Origin: Pseudoalteromonas shioyasakiensis
Lineage (GTDB): Bacteria > Pseudomonadota > Gammaproteobacteria > Enterobacterales > Alteromonadaceae
Reading direction: 5' to 3'
Length of the DNA stretch: 64,000 nucleotides
NCBI RefSeq assembly: GCF_019134595.1
Contig: NZ_CP077770.1
Span: 2,600,501-2,664,500, forward strand
This document shows positions 39,501-47,485 of the stretch, one piece after another. The first letter of the stretch is position 1, and each line of letters opens with the position of its first letter. The position numbers and the translations under genes are program-made. The notes beneath the pieces are model-generated. The model was given only the letters and a program-made list of their open reading frames with translations, did not search any database and was not told the DNA's origin.

Positions 39501-39750
39501 TTTGTACCATCACACTTAATGTGTTTTCTGACTTTTCATTCACCCCAGTAAGGTAATCAGCAACGGAGCCGGTGGCTAAATTAAAGTTTTTAACACTGGC
39601 TTCTAGAGCCATTTTTTCACTGAAATAATATTGCAGGCTAATTGCAATCAGGGCTGTTAATGAGGTGGCTAATACGAACACCGCGACAACGGTAAGACGA
39701 ATCGAAAAACGAATTTTTTGTTTGAGTTTTTGAAAAGCAGATAGCAGCAC
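36574..39750 (-). CDS. membrane HD-GYP phosphodiesterase with periplasmic sensor and solute-binding domain
   Basis: A 1058-residue receptor. Order: membrane helix (about 18-40), Cache-like periplasmic domain (to about 270), an SBP_bac_3-type solute-binding domain (about 295-525, YPYLSVSNETNWPPMDFSVG), a second Cache-like part, membrane helix (about 600-620), HAMP-like linker, then HD-GYP with HD at 742-743, HHE at about 959 and GTGYP at 965-969. Canonical HD-GYP domains hydrolyse cyclic di-GMP; all key motifs are present. About 160 residues are inserted between the HD motif and the next ligand His. GTG start at 39750 after AAGGAG. It is a tandem paralogue of the next gene upstream. Confidence 0.88.
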   Translation of the reverse strand: MLLSAFQKLKQKIRFSIRLTVVAVFVLATSLTALIAISLQYYFSEKMALEASVKNFNLATGSVADYLTGVNEKSENTLSVMVQNSSLISADSADKSELRDVMSEIMQLNPLFYALYVGYENGDFYELINLESSEIVRQQLKAIEADRWVVIHISGEGAERVQHTHYFDQKFNLRISQTKSTRYDPRERLWFKQANSTRVNKTKPYFFTHLQAPGQTYSIKSARENSVLALDVSLSSISEYLSKQQSKMSSQYLSELYIYNKEGEIVASNQQKNSLLLPKLEKLALTEDQQSVLAKYPYLSVSNETNWPPMDFSVGGNPKGYSIDYINGLAELLGIKVTFINGFTWAEFLTQFAKDEIDIIQPIFKTPTNEPLGLMSETMATLPFSIITAKGSTPVVSMKQLAGKQLAIGEGWSVIKVIKEHFPDIDIVELPSTKAVLDAVSQGRVYAGLDNEAVFKYTQKQFFIDGIQYNQLDSYSHDLLPDTLHLLFHPEDAALKDLIDMAITQLPNSYIAALERKWLGSDPNQQSQVIGTVPYPEFLSLITDKTNFAHLRLMTLNGIEKYVYITPLSEGGSNSDYLAIVVPKEGVLSSTREKIKLSIFITAACLIMVLPVSWFFASPIVAPIKTLEGENLKIKRRQFDQVSTLKSSIKEINNLASSMVQMSQSIQQHEQKQKALMESFIELIAQAIDDKSPYTAGHCERVPELGIMLAKAASNSNEHAFKEFAFKNKDELREFSLAAWLHDCGKITTPEHIVDKGTKLETIYNRIHEVRTRFEVLWRDAEIAYLKALQTSPEKQPELEAELGKCQAQLRSDFSFIAACNVGGEFMDEASLKRLEALSNITWQRHFDDKIGLSPVEELRVHSNDEQLPVTEKLLSDKPEHLITHDKPIEYDERLGIKVSIPEYKYNLGELYNLKIQRGTLTNEDRFKINEHIISTIRMLDNVPFPEELTRVPRYASTHHETLKGTGYPRKLTAEQLSIPERVLVLADIFEALTAADRPYKKAKPLSVAIDILAKMVADQHVDQDVFKLFLTSGIYLEYAKRYLNPEQIDDVDIAKYL
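36743..36860. repeat. near-identical tract shared by the two HD-GYP genes (copy 1)
   Basis: By eye this 118-base stretch is identical at 117 positions to 40045-40162, although the flanking coding sequence differs at many synonymous sites. It encodes the GTGYP region. Recent gene conversion is the simplest explanation. Confidence 0.8.
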
Positions 39751-39872
39751 TTATGCATCTCCTTGCAATGCTTTGTTCGTAAATAATATTAGCTTGTATA
39801 ATATGTATACACCAATAACTTTGTATTACAAACAAAAACACTGCAATATTAGCCTAAAGCATAAGCAAATAA

Positions 39873-42314
39873 TTATCTTAGATATTTTTGAATATCGACC
39901 GAATCGATTTGCGACTGATGTAAAAACTGATTTGCATATTTTAGGTAAATGCCTGAAGTTAAAAAGAGCTCAAATACATCACGGTCAATGTGATCGTCAT
40001 CGACCATTTTCGCTAAAATATCAATAGCAACACTCAAAGGTTTAGCTTTTTTATAAGGTCTATCGGCCGCGGTTAATGCTTCGAAGATATCAGCAAGTAC
40101 TAACACACGTTCAGGTATTGATAACTGCTCAGCGGTTAACTTTCGTGGATAACCGGTGCCTTTTAAGGTTTCGTGGTGGGTTGATGCATAACGCGGAACT
40201 TTCGCTAATTCTTTCGGGAATGGCACACTACCAAGCATACGAATCGTGCTGATCACATGCTCATTAATTTTAAATCGGTCTTCCGCTGTTAACGTGCCCC
40301 GCGCCACCGACAAGTTATACACTTCGCCAAGGTTATATTTATACTCAGGAATCGGCATATTAATGCCCAAACTGTCTGGGTACTCAACGGCTTTTTCGTG
40401 TGGAATTAAATCACTTGCTTTGTCACTTAGCAGTGACTCTTCGACAGGTAAATGCTGATTCTTCAAATCAGCCATACGCATTTCTTCAAGGGGCGATAAA
40501 CCTAAACTTGCGTCAAAATGGCGCTGCCACTTGATGCTAGCGACCTCATGTAAACGAGACAGCTGCGCTTCATCCATAAACTCACCACCAACATTACAGG
40601 CGGCAATAAAGCTAAAGTCTGCATGTAACTTTTCAGTTTGTTGCTCAAGCTTTTGCTTAAGCACCGAATGCTGCTCTGGATGTGCTAATAGTTGCTCATA
40701 GTACGCAATTTTTGCATCTCGTAGCAGTACTTCAAATCGGGTGCGTACTTCATGAATACGGTTATAAATGGTTTCTAGCTTAGTGCCTTTATCAACAATA
40801 TGCTCTGGTGTGGTGATTTTACCGCAATCGTGCAACCACGCCGCTAAACGAAACTCGCGTCGCTCATCAGGGGTTTTAAAGCTGAACTCAGAAAACGCCT
40901 CATCAGTTGAACCAGATGCTGCATCTGCAAGCCAAATACCAAGCTCTGGCACCCGCTCACAATGCCCTGCCGTGTAAGGTGATTTATCATCAATGGCTTG
41001 CGCAATAAGCTCGACAAAGGACTCCATCAGCGCTTTTTGTGAGTTTTCATGTTGCTCAATGGAGCGACTCATATCGACCATCGAACTGGCCAAATAGTGA
41101 ATTTCTAAAATATGGCTCGATAGCGTTGAAACCTCATTGTAATCACGCTGTTGAATTTTTTTATTCTCACCCACTAATTTAAGGATCGGGTTAACAATTG
41201 AAGAGGCAAAAAACCAAGAAACGGGCAGCAGCAAGAGTAAAAATAAGCCCGTCACTAAAATTGAAATACGTATTTTCTCTTTAATCACCGCTAACACGTC
41301 ATCTTTAGATACCAGTACGGTGAAATAATCCACTTCATCAGATTGCATATCGCTACTTAGCGGCAGTGGCAGCACAAACATGTACTTTTCTATGCCCCTT
41401 TCATGGACACTCAGCATTTTGCCAAATTGATGCGTTTTATTTGCAAGCCCTGATTGCTGTTCATCCAATTTAATCAACTGAGATAAGTCAGCAAAGCTAT
41501 GCTGATGGCTTTGATTATTACTGCTCGCAATAATTTGGCCATTACCCCGATAAACATACATTTCACTTTTGACCAAATGCTGCATTTTAGTCTGTTGCGC
41601 GGTTAAAAAATGATCCAAGCTTGCACTGGCAATATCAATTGCTAGTACATCACCGGTATCTGCTGACTTTATTGCATAGGTGTAACCTGGCACCTCAAAC
41701 ACGTTAAACACATATTGCTCAGTTTTAGTTACAGAAGTACTGGTTGCATCCTGAAACCAAACACGGGTTCGCGGGTCGTAATCCGTCGCTTGCGTGTCTC
41801 TTTTACGAACAGTGAGCGACTCATCTAAATACGTGGTTACTTGCTTACGCTCGCTACCCAGCCCAGATATTTGATACACCAACCAATGATCGTCTTCATC
41901 AAGTTGGAACGATGAAGGAAGCTTTGCATAGCCTTTTAAATTAATAACCTGTAGTAAGTCACCATTAGCATGACCAAGAAGGAGTGAATAAAAGTCTGGA
42001 TGGCGCGTTAAAATTTCGAGCAGTACATGCTGTAAAATGTCTTTATTATCTTGGCTATTCGAAAAGAGTCGCGTGTCGTGGACCATAACGCTTAAGGTAT
42101 TGTCGGCACGCTGGTTGATTCGTGTGATACGATCGGCTATTTGCTGGCTAGTTTGTTTAAATTGCTCAGATTTAGTTTGCAGTATCAGCTTTTCACTAAA
42201 ATAATAATGCAGACTAATCGCCACCACGCCTGTGAGTAAACTTGCAAGGGCAAAAACCAGCAAAACACTGGATCTAATTGAAATTTTGTAGCCTTTGTCG
42301 TGGCGTGTTAGCAT
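39873..42314 (-). CDS. membrane HD-GYP phosphodiesterase with Cache-like sensor
   Basis: An 813-residue paralogue of the adjacent 1058-residue protein, lacking the solute-binding domain. It has an N-terminal membrane helix (about 14-36), a periplasmic Cache-like domain (about 40-330), a second helix (about 350-375), a HAMP-like region and an HD-GYP domain with HD at 495-496, the NEH His at about 686, HHE at about 713 and GTGYP at 719-723. The same long insertion (about 514-674) separates HD from NEH. Likely role: c-di-GMP hydrolysis in response to a periplasmic ligand. ATG follows AAGGAG. Confidence 0.88.
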   Translation of the reverse strand: MLTRHDKGYKISIRSSVLLVFALASLLTGVVAISLHYYFSEKLILQTKSEQFKQTSQQIADRITRINQRADNTLSVMVHDTRLFSNSQDNKDILQHVLLEILTRHPDFYSLLLGHANGDLLQVINLKGYAKLPSSFQLDEDDHWLVYQISGLGSERKQVTTYLDESLTVRKRDTQATDYDPRTRVWFQDATSTSVTKTEQYVFNVFEVPGYTYAIKSADTGDVLAIDIASASLDHFLTAQQTKMQHLVKSEMYVYRGNGQIIASSNNQSHQHSFADLSQLIKLDEQQSGLANKTHQFGKMLSVHERGIEKYMFVLPLPLSSDMQSDEVDYFTVLVSKDDVLAVIKEKIRISILVTGLFLLLLLPVSWFFASSIVNPILKLVGENKKIQQRDYNEVSTLSSHILEIHYLASSMVDMSRSIEQHENSQKALMESFVELIAQAIDDKSPYTAGHCERVPELGIWLADAASGSTDEAFSEFSFKTPDERREFRLAAWLHDCGKITTPEHIVDKGTKLETIYNRIHEVRTRFEVLLRDAKIAYYEQLLAHPEQHSVLKQKLEQQTEKLHADFSFIAACNVGGEFMDEAQLSRLHEVASIKWQRHFDASLGLSPLEEMRMADLKNQHLPVEESLLSDKASDLIPHEKAVEYPDSLGINMPIPEYKYNLGEVYNLSVARGTLTAEDRFKINEHVISTIRMLGSVPFPKELAKVPRYASTHHETLKGTGYPRKLTAEQLSIPERVLVLADIFEALTAADRPYKKAKPLSVAIDILAKMVDDDHIDRDVFELFLTSGIYLKYANQFLHQSQIDSVDIQKYLR
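40045..40162. repeat. near-identical tract shared by the two HD-GYP genes (copy 2)
   Basis: Partner of 36743-36860; one mismatch in 118 bases by eye. Confidence 0.8.
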
Positions 42315-42419
42315 TCGCGACTCCTTGCTTGCTAATAATTTAGATTATAAGAAAATACTATGATTAAAGATTATACCGAAAAGACTATAAGGTACATGTT
42401 TTAGCTCACTTTTAAGCTA

Positions 42420-43583
42420 TTAAATTTTAATAACCAATTGATTACGTCCAGCATCTTTGGCCTGATAAAGCGCAGCGTCAGCTCTTGAGATGACTGATTT
42501 TTTAGGCTCTTCTCGCATCACAGTTAAACCAAAGCTGGCACGAATAGGTAAAGACAATTCACCAACCTCGCACATTTCACTATTTAACCTTGAGATCATA
42601 CTATTAATAATGACTGTTGCATCTGGTACAGAGCATAGTGGTAGCACAATCACAAACTCTTCACCTCCAAAGCGATATACATCATCAGAAGTACGTAACG
42701 ACTGCGTTAAAAATGCTGAAAAACGTTGTAATACTACATCACCCACCTCGTGACCGTGGGTATCGTTAACACGTTTAAAATAATCAATATCTGCCAAAAT
42801 AACACAGACCTGTTTTAACTCACCTTGTTGCTGCTGAGTGAGCCTTTGGTACTCTGGGTAAGCATTATCAAATGCGCGGCGGTTAGGTAACTGAGTAAGG
42901 GCATCTTTAAGAGCTTGGGTTTTCATTTCATGGGCAAGCTGCGCAAGCTGGGTATTCCTGACAAACAGCTCCCTACGAATAATATGTTCATGAGCAGCCA
43001 TGATCATACCCGCTAAATTCGATGCCACATGCGCTAAAACCACCATGTAAAAAGAATGTGCTGTTAGATCTTTATTTAAGAAGATAACACTAACAGCAAA
43101 TACGCTATACGATACCCCCAACAAAAGAGATAGTTTCAACGAGAGTAGCGTAGAGAAATAAAAAGTAATTAATACAATTACATCAAAAAACATATGTAAG
43201 AAATAGTGCCGCTCATAAGTGATCACCATAAATTGTATGCTCAAAAATAAAAACACCATGAAGCTCACAATGACAATTCGGAGTTGCGGAGGTGTTTTGA
43301 CATAATTTATGCCTACAGCGCTTAGTACACAGACAGAAACACTTACTGCACGTCCCATCAAAGCTATTTCAGGCCAAAACTCGGCTTGAATAATCATCCT
43401 ATCAAAAAATGTAACAAGCATAGTGACTATGGCGATAAGACAGGCAAGAAACTGAGCTATTTTTTTATCTTGTGCAAACTTACTTTGCAAATACACGTGT
43501 TCAACTTGTAATGTCTTGAATTGACAGGCGTAGCGCTCTATCGTCATATCTTGATTAAATAATTTTGCTGCAAAAGCGCCCAT
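42420..43583 (-). CDS. membrane diguanylate cyclase (GGDEF)
   Basis: About six membrane helices (residues about 30-210) precede a GGDEF domain with active-site FGGEEF. An inhibitory I-site, RTSD, stands five residues before GGEEF, so the enzyme is probably active and subject to product feedback. It should make cyclic di-GMP. I start at ATG 43583 (387 residues); a TTG at 43634 is open but less likely. It lies next to two putative c-di-GMP phosphodiesterases, in separate transcription units by spacing (about 100 bp). Confidence 0.87.
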   Translation of the reverse strand: MGAFAAKLFNQDMTIERYACQFKTLQVEHVYLQSKFAQDKKIAQFLACLIAIVTMLVTFFDRMIIQAEFWPEIALMGRAVSVSVCVLSAVGINYVKTPPQLRIVIVSFMVFLFLSIQFMVITYERHYFLHMFFDVIVLITFYFSTLLSLKLSLLLGVSYSVFAVSVIFLNKDLTAHSFYMVVLAHVASNLAGMIMAAHEHIIRRELFVRNTQLAQLAHEMKTQALKDALTQLPNRRAFDNAYPEYQRLTQQQQGELKQVCVILADIDYFKRVNDTHGHEVGDVVLQRFSAFLTQSLRTSDDVYRFGGEEFVIVLPLCSVPDATVIINSMISRLNSEMCEVGELSLPIRASFGLTVMREEPKKSVISRADAALYQAKDAGRNQLVIKI

Positions 43584-43758
43584 AAATAAATGCCTACTAC
43601 GAAAGGGAATGTGGGGTGTTCGATTAAAGAGCAACTACTCTAGTATAAAGTGTATGACCACTAATTGAACTAGTATTTTTGTATAAAAATACGACAAAAA
43701 ACCCCAAACAAAAGAATAGTAAGCAGCAAATTAAATAGGAAAATATTCTAAATTTCAG

Positions 43759-44409
43759 TTAGTTAATTTCTTCACCCGCTTCATCACAGTCTACGATATC
43801 TGTTTCTTTAAGGGCTTCGCAGATCCAACTTTGCAAAACAGGGCAAGCAAGTACATGCTGACAATAAGCTTGTGCAGCATGCGAAAGCGTAACCTGATAC
43901 GTTTTAAAGCGCAGCACCACGGGTGCAAACATCGCATCAACAATAGAGAACTCGCCAAATAACCACGCATTAGGGTATCTTTGCTGCTGAGTAGAAAATA
44001 TCTCATCGATACGCGCAATGTCTTTTTTAGCTTGCTCTGATAGTTCAACATGCCTTTTAGCGCGGATATTCATTGGCATTTCATTACGAAGTGCAGCAAA
44101 ACCAGAGTGCATCTCAGCAGCTAGACTGCGCGCTTTTGCTCTTTGGGCTATGTCACTAGGCCAAGCAGCACCATTTAGATAAGCATCGTTGATGTATTCA
44201 CAAATAGCGAGTGAATCCCACACGGTTAACTCTGCATCAATAAGGGCTGGCACTTTTTGCACTGGAAACTTATTTTTTAATGCTTCATAAAACTCAGGCG
44301 TATCTAAAACTAATTGTTTCTCTGTAAAAGAGATATTGAATTTACTCAGTAAATACCACGCCCGCAATGACCAAGTTGAGTAATTTTTATTGCCAATAAA
44401 TAATTGCAT
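43759..44409 (-). CDS. glutathione S-transferase family protein
   Basis: A 216-residue protein with an N-terminal thioredoxin-like GST domain (MQLFIGNKNYSTWSLRAWYL; the Ser/Tyr near residue 11 is the likely glutathione contact) and an all-helical C-terminal domain. VQKVPALIDAELTVWDSLAI carries the cis-Pro and the E/D-S glutathione motif. I start at ATG 44409 because AAAGGAAG precedes it. It is divergent from a LysR gene about 100 bp away, which may regulate it. Substrate unknown. Confidence 0.87.
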   Translation of the reverse strand: MQLFIGNKNYSTWSLRAWYLLSKFNISFTEKQLVLDTPEFYEALKNKFPVQKVPALIDAELTVWDSLAICEYINDAYLNGAAWPSDIAQRAKARSLAAEMHSGFAALRNEMPMNIRAKRHVELSEQAKKDIARIDEIFSTQQQRYPNAWLFGEFSIVDAMFAPVVLRFKTYQVTLSHAAQAYCQHVLACPVLQSWICEALKETDIVDCDEAGEEIN

Positions 44410-44510
44410 TGTGCTTCCTTTAACGTTTAGATTAAGCTCACTATAAAACAGCAAGTGGTAAATTACTCGCCAATTGTTTTTATGCTACCTATAAGTAAAG
44501 TTGATACATT

Positions 44511-45350
44511 ATGGACATTGATGCCCTTAGGACTTTTTGTGCCTTTGTTGATACAGGCAGTTTCACCCGCGCTGCAGCACAAATTTGCAGAACCCAATCT
44601 GCGGTAAGTATGCAAATGAAAAAGCTTGAACAAGACATTGCAAGCCCGCTATTTGAAAAGCAAGGTCGTCAGCTGGTGCTAACCCATCAAGGCCACCAGC
44701 TAGCAAGCTATGCAAAGCAACTCATAGCGCTTCATGATGAAGCCTTTAAGCAATTAAAAGCAGGCACTGGCAATTTACGTGTGCGCATTGGTTGTCCTGA
44801 CGACTATGCCCACTCTTTGCTACCACAGCTTGTTGATGCCTTACACCAACAGTTTAATGCGCTAGATTTACAAATAAGCTGCGCCCCAAGTACCGAGCTT
44901 AGAGCCAAGCTAGACCAAGGTATGCTCGATTTAGTAATTGCCACTCGTTCGCCAGACAGCGAAGAAGGTTACTTATTACAATCAAGCCAAGGCGTATGGG
45001 TGAAAAGCCCCGCTTTTGAGATTAAAGATTCAACCCCACTTCCAATCGCCTTGTTTCAACGAGACTGTAAGTTTCACCAAGCCAGTATTGAGGGTTTATT
45101 AAAGGCCGAACGCCGTTTTAATATTATTGCCTGTTGTGGCTCAGCAGGAGCATTGCATGGCTTAATTAAACAGGGACTGGCAATTGGCAGTATGGCACGA
45201 ATAAGCATGCAATCGGGTGTGGAAGAGGCGAGCGACAACTCCCTACCCACGCTGCCTATCATTGATATCGTCCTGCTATATGGTAATCATACCCACAATC
45301 CTCTCAGTCATGAACAACTTAAGCAGCTTGTGGAGTTGATTAAGACGTAA
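44511..45350 (+). CDS. LysR-family transcriptional regulator
   Basis: A 279-residue regulator with the standard LysR winged helix-turn-helix (MDIDALRTFCAFVDTGSFTR ... AVSMQMKKLEQ, about 1-60) and a type-2 periplasmic-binding-like effector domain (about 88-275). LysR regulators often control the gene divergent to them, here the GST. The effector is unknown. Confidence 0.9.
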   Translation: MDIDALRTFCAFVDTGSFTRAAAQICRTQSAVSMQMKKLEQDIASPLFEKQGRQLVLTHQGHQLASYAKQLIALHDEAFKQLKAGTGNLRVRIGCPDDYAHSLLPQLVDALHQQFNALDLQISCAPSTELRAKLDQGMLDLVIATRSPDSEEGYLLQSSQGVWVKSPAFEIKDSTPLPIALFQRDCKFHQASIEGLLKAERRFNIIACCGSAGALHGLIKQGLAIGSMARISMQSGVEEASDNSLPTLPIIDIVLLYGNHTHNPLSHEQLKQLVELIKT

Positions 45351-45363
45351 AAAACATATCAAG

Positions 45364-47364
45364 CTAAAGAAGCTTTACTAACTTACGAGTTCTATTAGGC
45401 TCTGTAAGGTATAAAAACTCTGTTAAATCATGGGCACTGTTGATCAGCATATGTTGCTTAGGTTGAGTTAATTGCCAACTTTCTGTTGCAGCGGTTGCCA
45501 AATCAATACGCTGAAAATTAATTTTATCAGTATGCTCCATAGTGACCGCTAATTGCTGGTTACTTACAGATATACCAATGATGTCATTGTTAGCAGCTTG
45601 CCAAACAGTCTCAGTATCTCCTCGGCTATTAACTCGAAACACTTCGTTGCTATTTGAAAAATAGATCTGATCTTGCTCATCTAAATCCATGCCATAGCAG
45701 CTTAAACGTTTCCCTGAGCCTGTGAAAGGTGTCAAAGTTAGGCTTGTTAAATCGAATTTTGCTGGATGAAACGTCTGTCCATCCTCCGCTCGATATGAAA
45801 CTAAAATCGCGTCTTGATTGTGATACATTTCTCGCAAGTAAAAAGAGTGATTTCCATGAGGAATTGTTTCATAAGTGCCACTGCTTAAATCAATTTTAAA
45901 CAATGTATCTTTACTTGCGGTGTACACCTGTCGTGCGTCCTGGCTCCAAACAATGCCAAATAACTCATGGTTATCAAGATTAGCAAAAATGCGCGTTTGC
46001 TTGCCATTATCGTATAAAAATAATTGTTTTAATCCAAAACGATGTGACTCAAAAACAAATTTCGTTGAGTCTGGCGAAAACACGGGTAGAAAGTCGATTG
46101 ATGAGGTATCAACGAGTTTGGTCAATTTGTCAGGGGTGGCGCGTGTTTGGCTAACAATATCTACATCAACATTCACTAACTCCATCAAAATGGCTTCAGA
46201 GTCTGGTGTGTACTGGGCATCACGAATTATTTGATAATTATTAAATGAAATTAGCTGAAGCTCACCCTCTAGCTCTAGATTAATAAGCTGATTTCGTTGA
46301 CTAATCAATAGCGCTTGATTGTTCGGGTGCCAACTTAACCCTTGAATACCGTTTTCTATAATGGCAATAGTTTGTATTTTTTTACTGGCTAGGTCGAGTA
46401 CATCAATACGGTATTTGTTTTGCCCCGCTTCAATTCCCATTGCGACTTTACTACCATCTTTCGATAACGCATTAACAAGTAACCAATCTTGCTGTGTGGC
46501 AACTAGTAAATGTGCCTTTTGTTTAGACTCTAAGTTGAGTGAAACGAGTCGAGTATCGTTGTGTAGTTTATCTTTTTCTATGTAATAAAGCTTATCAGCA
46601 TGCCAATCGATATGGTGACTGGTCACAACGGTGTCATTTAAAACACTCACCGTCGCTTGTTCTAATGGCTGAAATTTCGATACATCAATGCTTAATGTGT
46701 TCAGATATTGTTTCTGCTCTGCGCTTTTCACAAACGTAATCGCATTATCGGAGTTAGACCACCCCAAAGCGTAGTAGCTTGCTGCGTCTTCAGTTAGCCT
46801 CACCTCTCGCTCAGTCGCAAGCTCTTTCATCCAAATATGCTGACTTCCTTTATTACCTCGAACAAAAGCAAGGTACTTACCACTATGTGAAAGTGACAAA
46901 TTAGCTTCATTTAGTTCACTCGAAGTGAGTGGCATCAACTGGGTAAAGTGAGCAGTATCTTGCTGTTTAGGGATTAGTTGCCACGCAATAGCAATAAGGC
47001 TTATTAATAAAACAAACAGCAACCCAAGATGTTGCGCTTTTAGTTTTTTGCTTTGCCCCTGTGTGACTTTTTCAAGGCTATAACCGCGCTTAGGGTGTGT
47101 AATTATATACTGCGGATTTTTGGCATCTTCTTGGAGTGCTTTTCGTAGCAATGCGATACAACGCTGTACCGAACTGGGGTTATAGGTAGCATTAGGCCAC
47201 ACTTTAGCAAAGATTACTTCTTGGCTTACAACTTCACCTTTATTTAAATAAAGGGTATGTAATACATCCATGACCTTTGGCTCGACTATTTGCTCATAAT
47301 CTTGCGATGAAATTAAACATCGACTCTCATCAATTGCAAATTTACCGATTCGATAACGCGCCAC
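45364..47364 (-). CDS. ToxR/CadC-like membrane regulator with TolB-type beta-propeller
   Basis: The 666-residue protein has an N-terminal OmpR-type winged-helix DNA-binding domain (about 1-97, with SSVQRCIALLRKAL recognition helix), one membrane helix (about 112-130) and a large periplasmic region of WD40/PD40-like TolB repeats (about 140-660; for example WLVNALSKDGSKVAMGIE, FLPVFSPDSTKFVFESHR). This makes it a one-component signal sensor that acts from the membrane. It is divergent from the spermidine-synthase-like gene, 121 bp away, a likely target. Ligand unknown. Confidence 0.87.
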   Translation of the reverse strand: MARYRIGKFAIDESRCLISSQDYEQIVEPKVMDVLHTLYLNKGEVVSQEVIFAKVWPNATYNPSSVQRCIALLRKALQEDAKNPQYIITHPKRGYSLEKVTQGQSKKLKAQHLGLLFVLLISLIAIAWQLIPKQQDTAHFTQLMPLTSSELNEANLSLSHSGKYLAFVRGNKGSQHIWMKELATEREVRLTEDAASYYALGWSNSDNAITFVKSAEQKQYLNTLSIDVSKFQPLEQATVSVLNDTVVTSHHIDWHADKLYYIEKDKLHNDTRLVSLNLESKQKAHLLVATQQDWLLVNALSKDGSKVAMGIEAGQNKYRIDVLDLASKKIQTIAIIENGIQGLSWHPNNQALLISQRNQLINLELEGELQLISFNNYQIIRDAQYTPDSEAILMELVNVDVDIVSQTRATPDKLTKLVDTSSIDFLPVFSPDSTKFVFESHRFGLKQLFLYDNGKQTRIFANLDNHELFGIVWSQDARQVYTASKDTLFKIDLSSGTYETIPHGNHSFYLREMYHNQDAILVSYRAEDGQTFHPAKFDLTSLTLTPFTGSGKRLSCYGMDLDEQDQIYFSNSNEVFRVNSRGDTETVWQAANNDIIGISVSNQQLAVTMEHTDKINFQRIDLATAATESWQLTQPKQHMLINSAHDLTEFLYLTEPNRTRKLVKLL

Positions 47365-47485
47365 TTACTTCTCCAATAAATATTTACTAATCAAAGATTA
47401 AGGTTTTCTTAAGAGAAACTCAAGGGTTACTCCATTGTCACTTTGCTCTGGCTATTGGATTGTTTTTGCTATCTCAAAATAGGTA

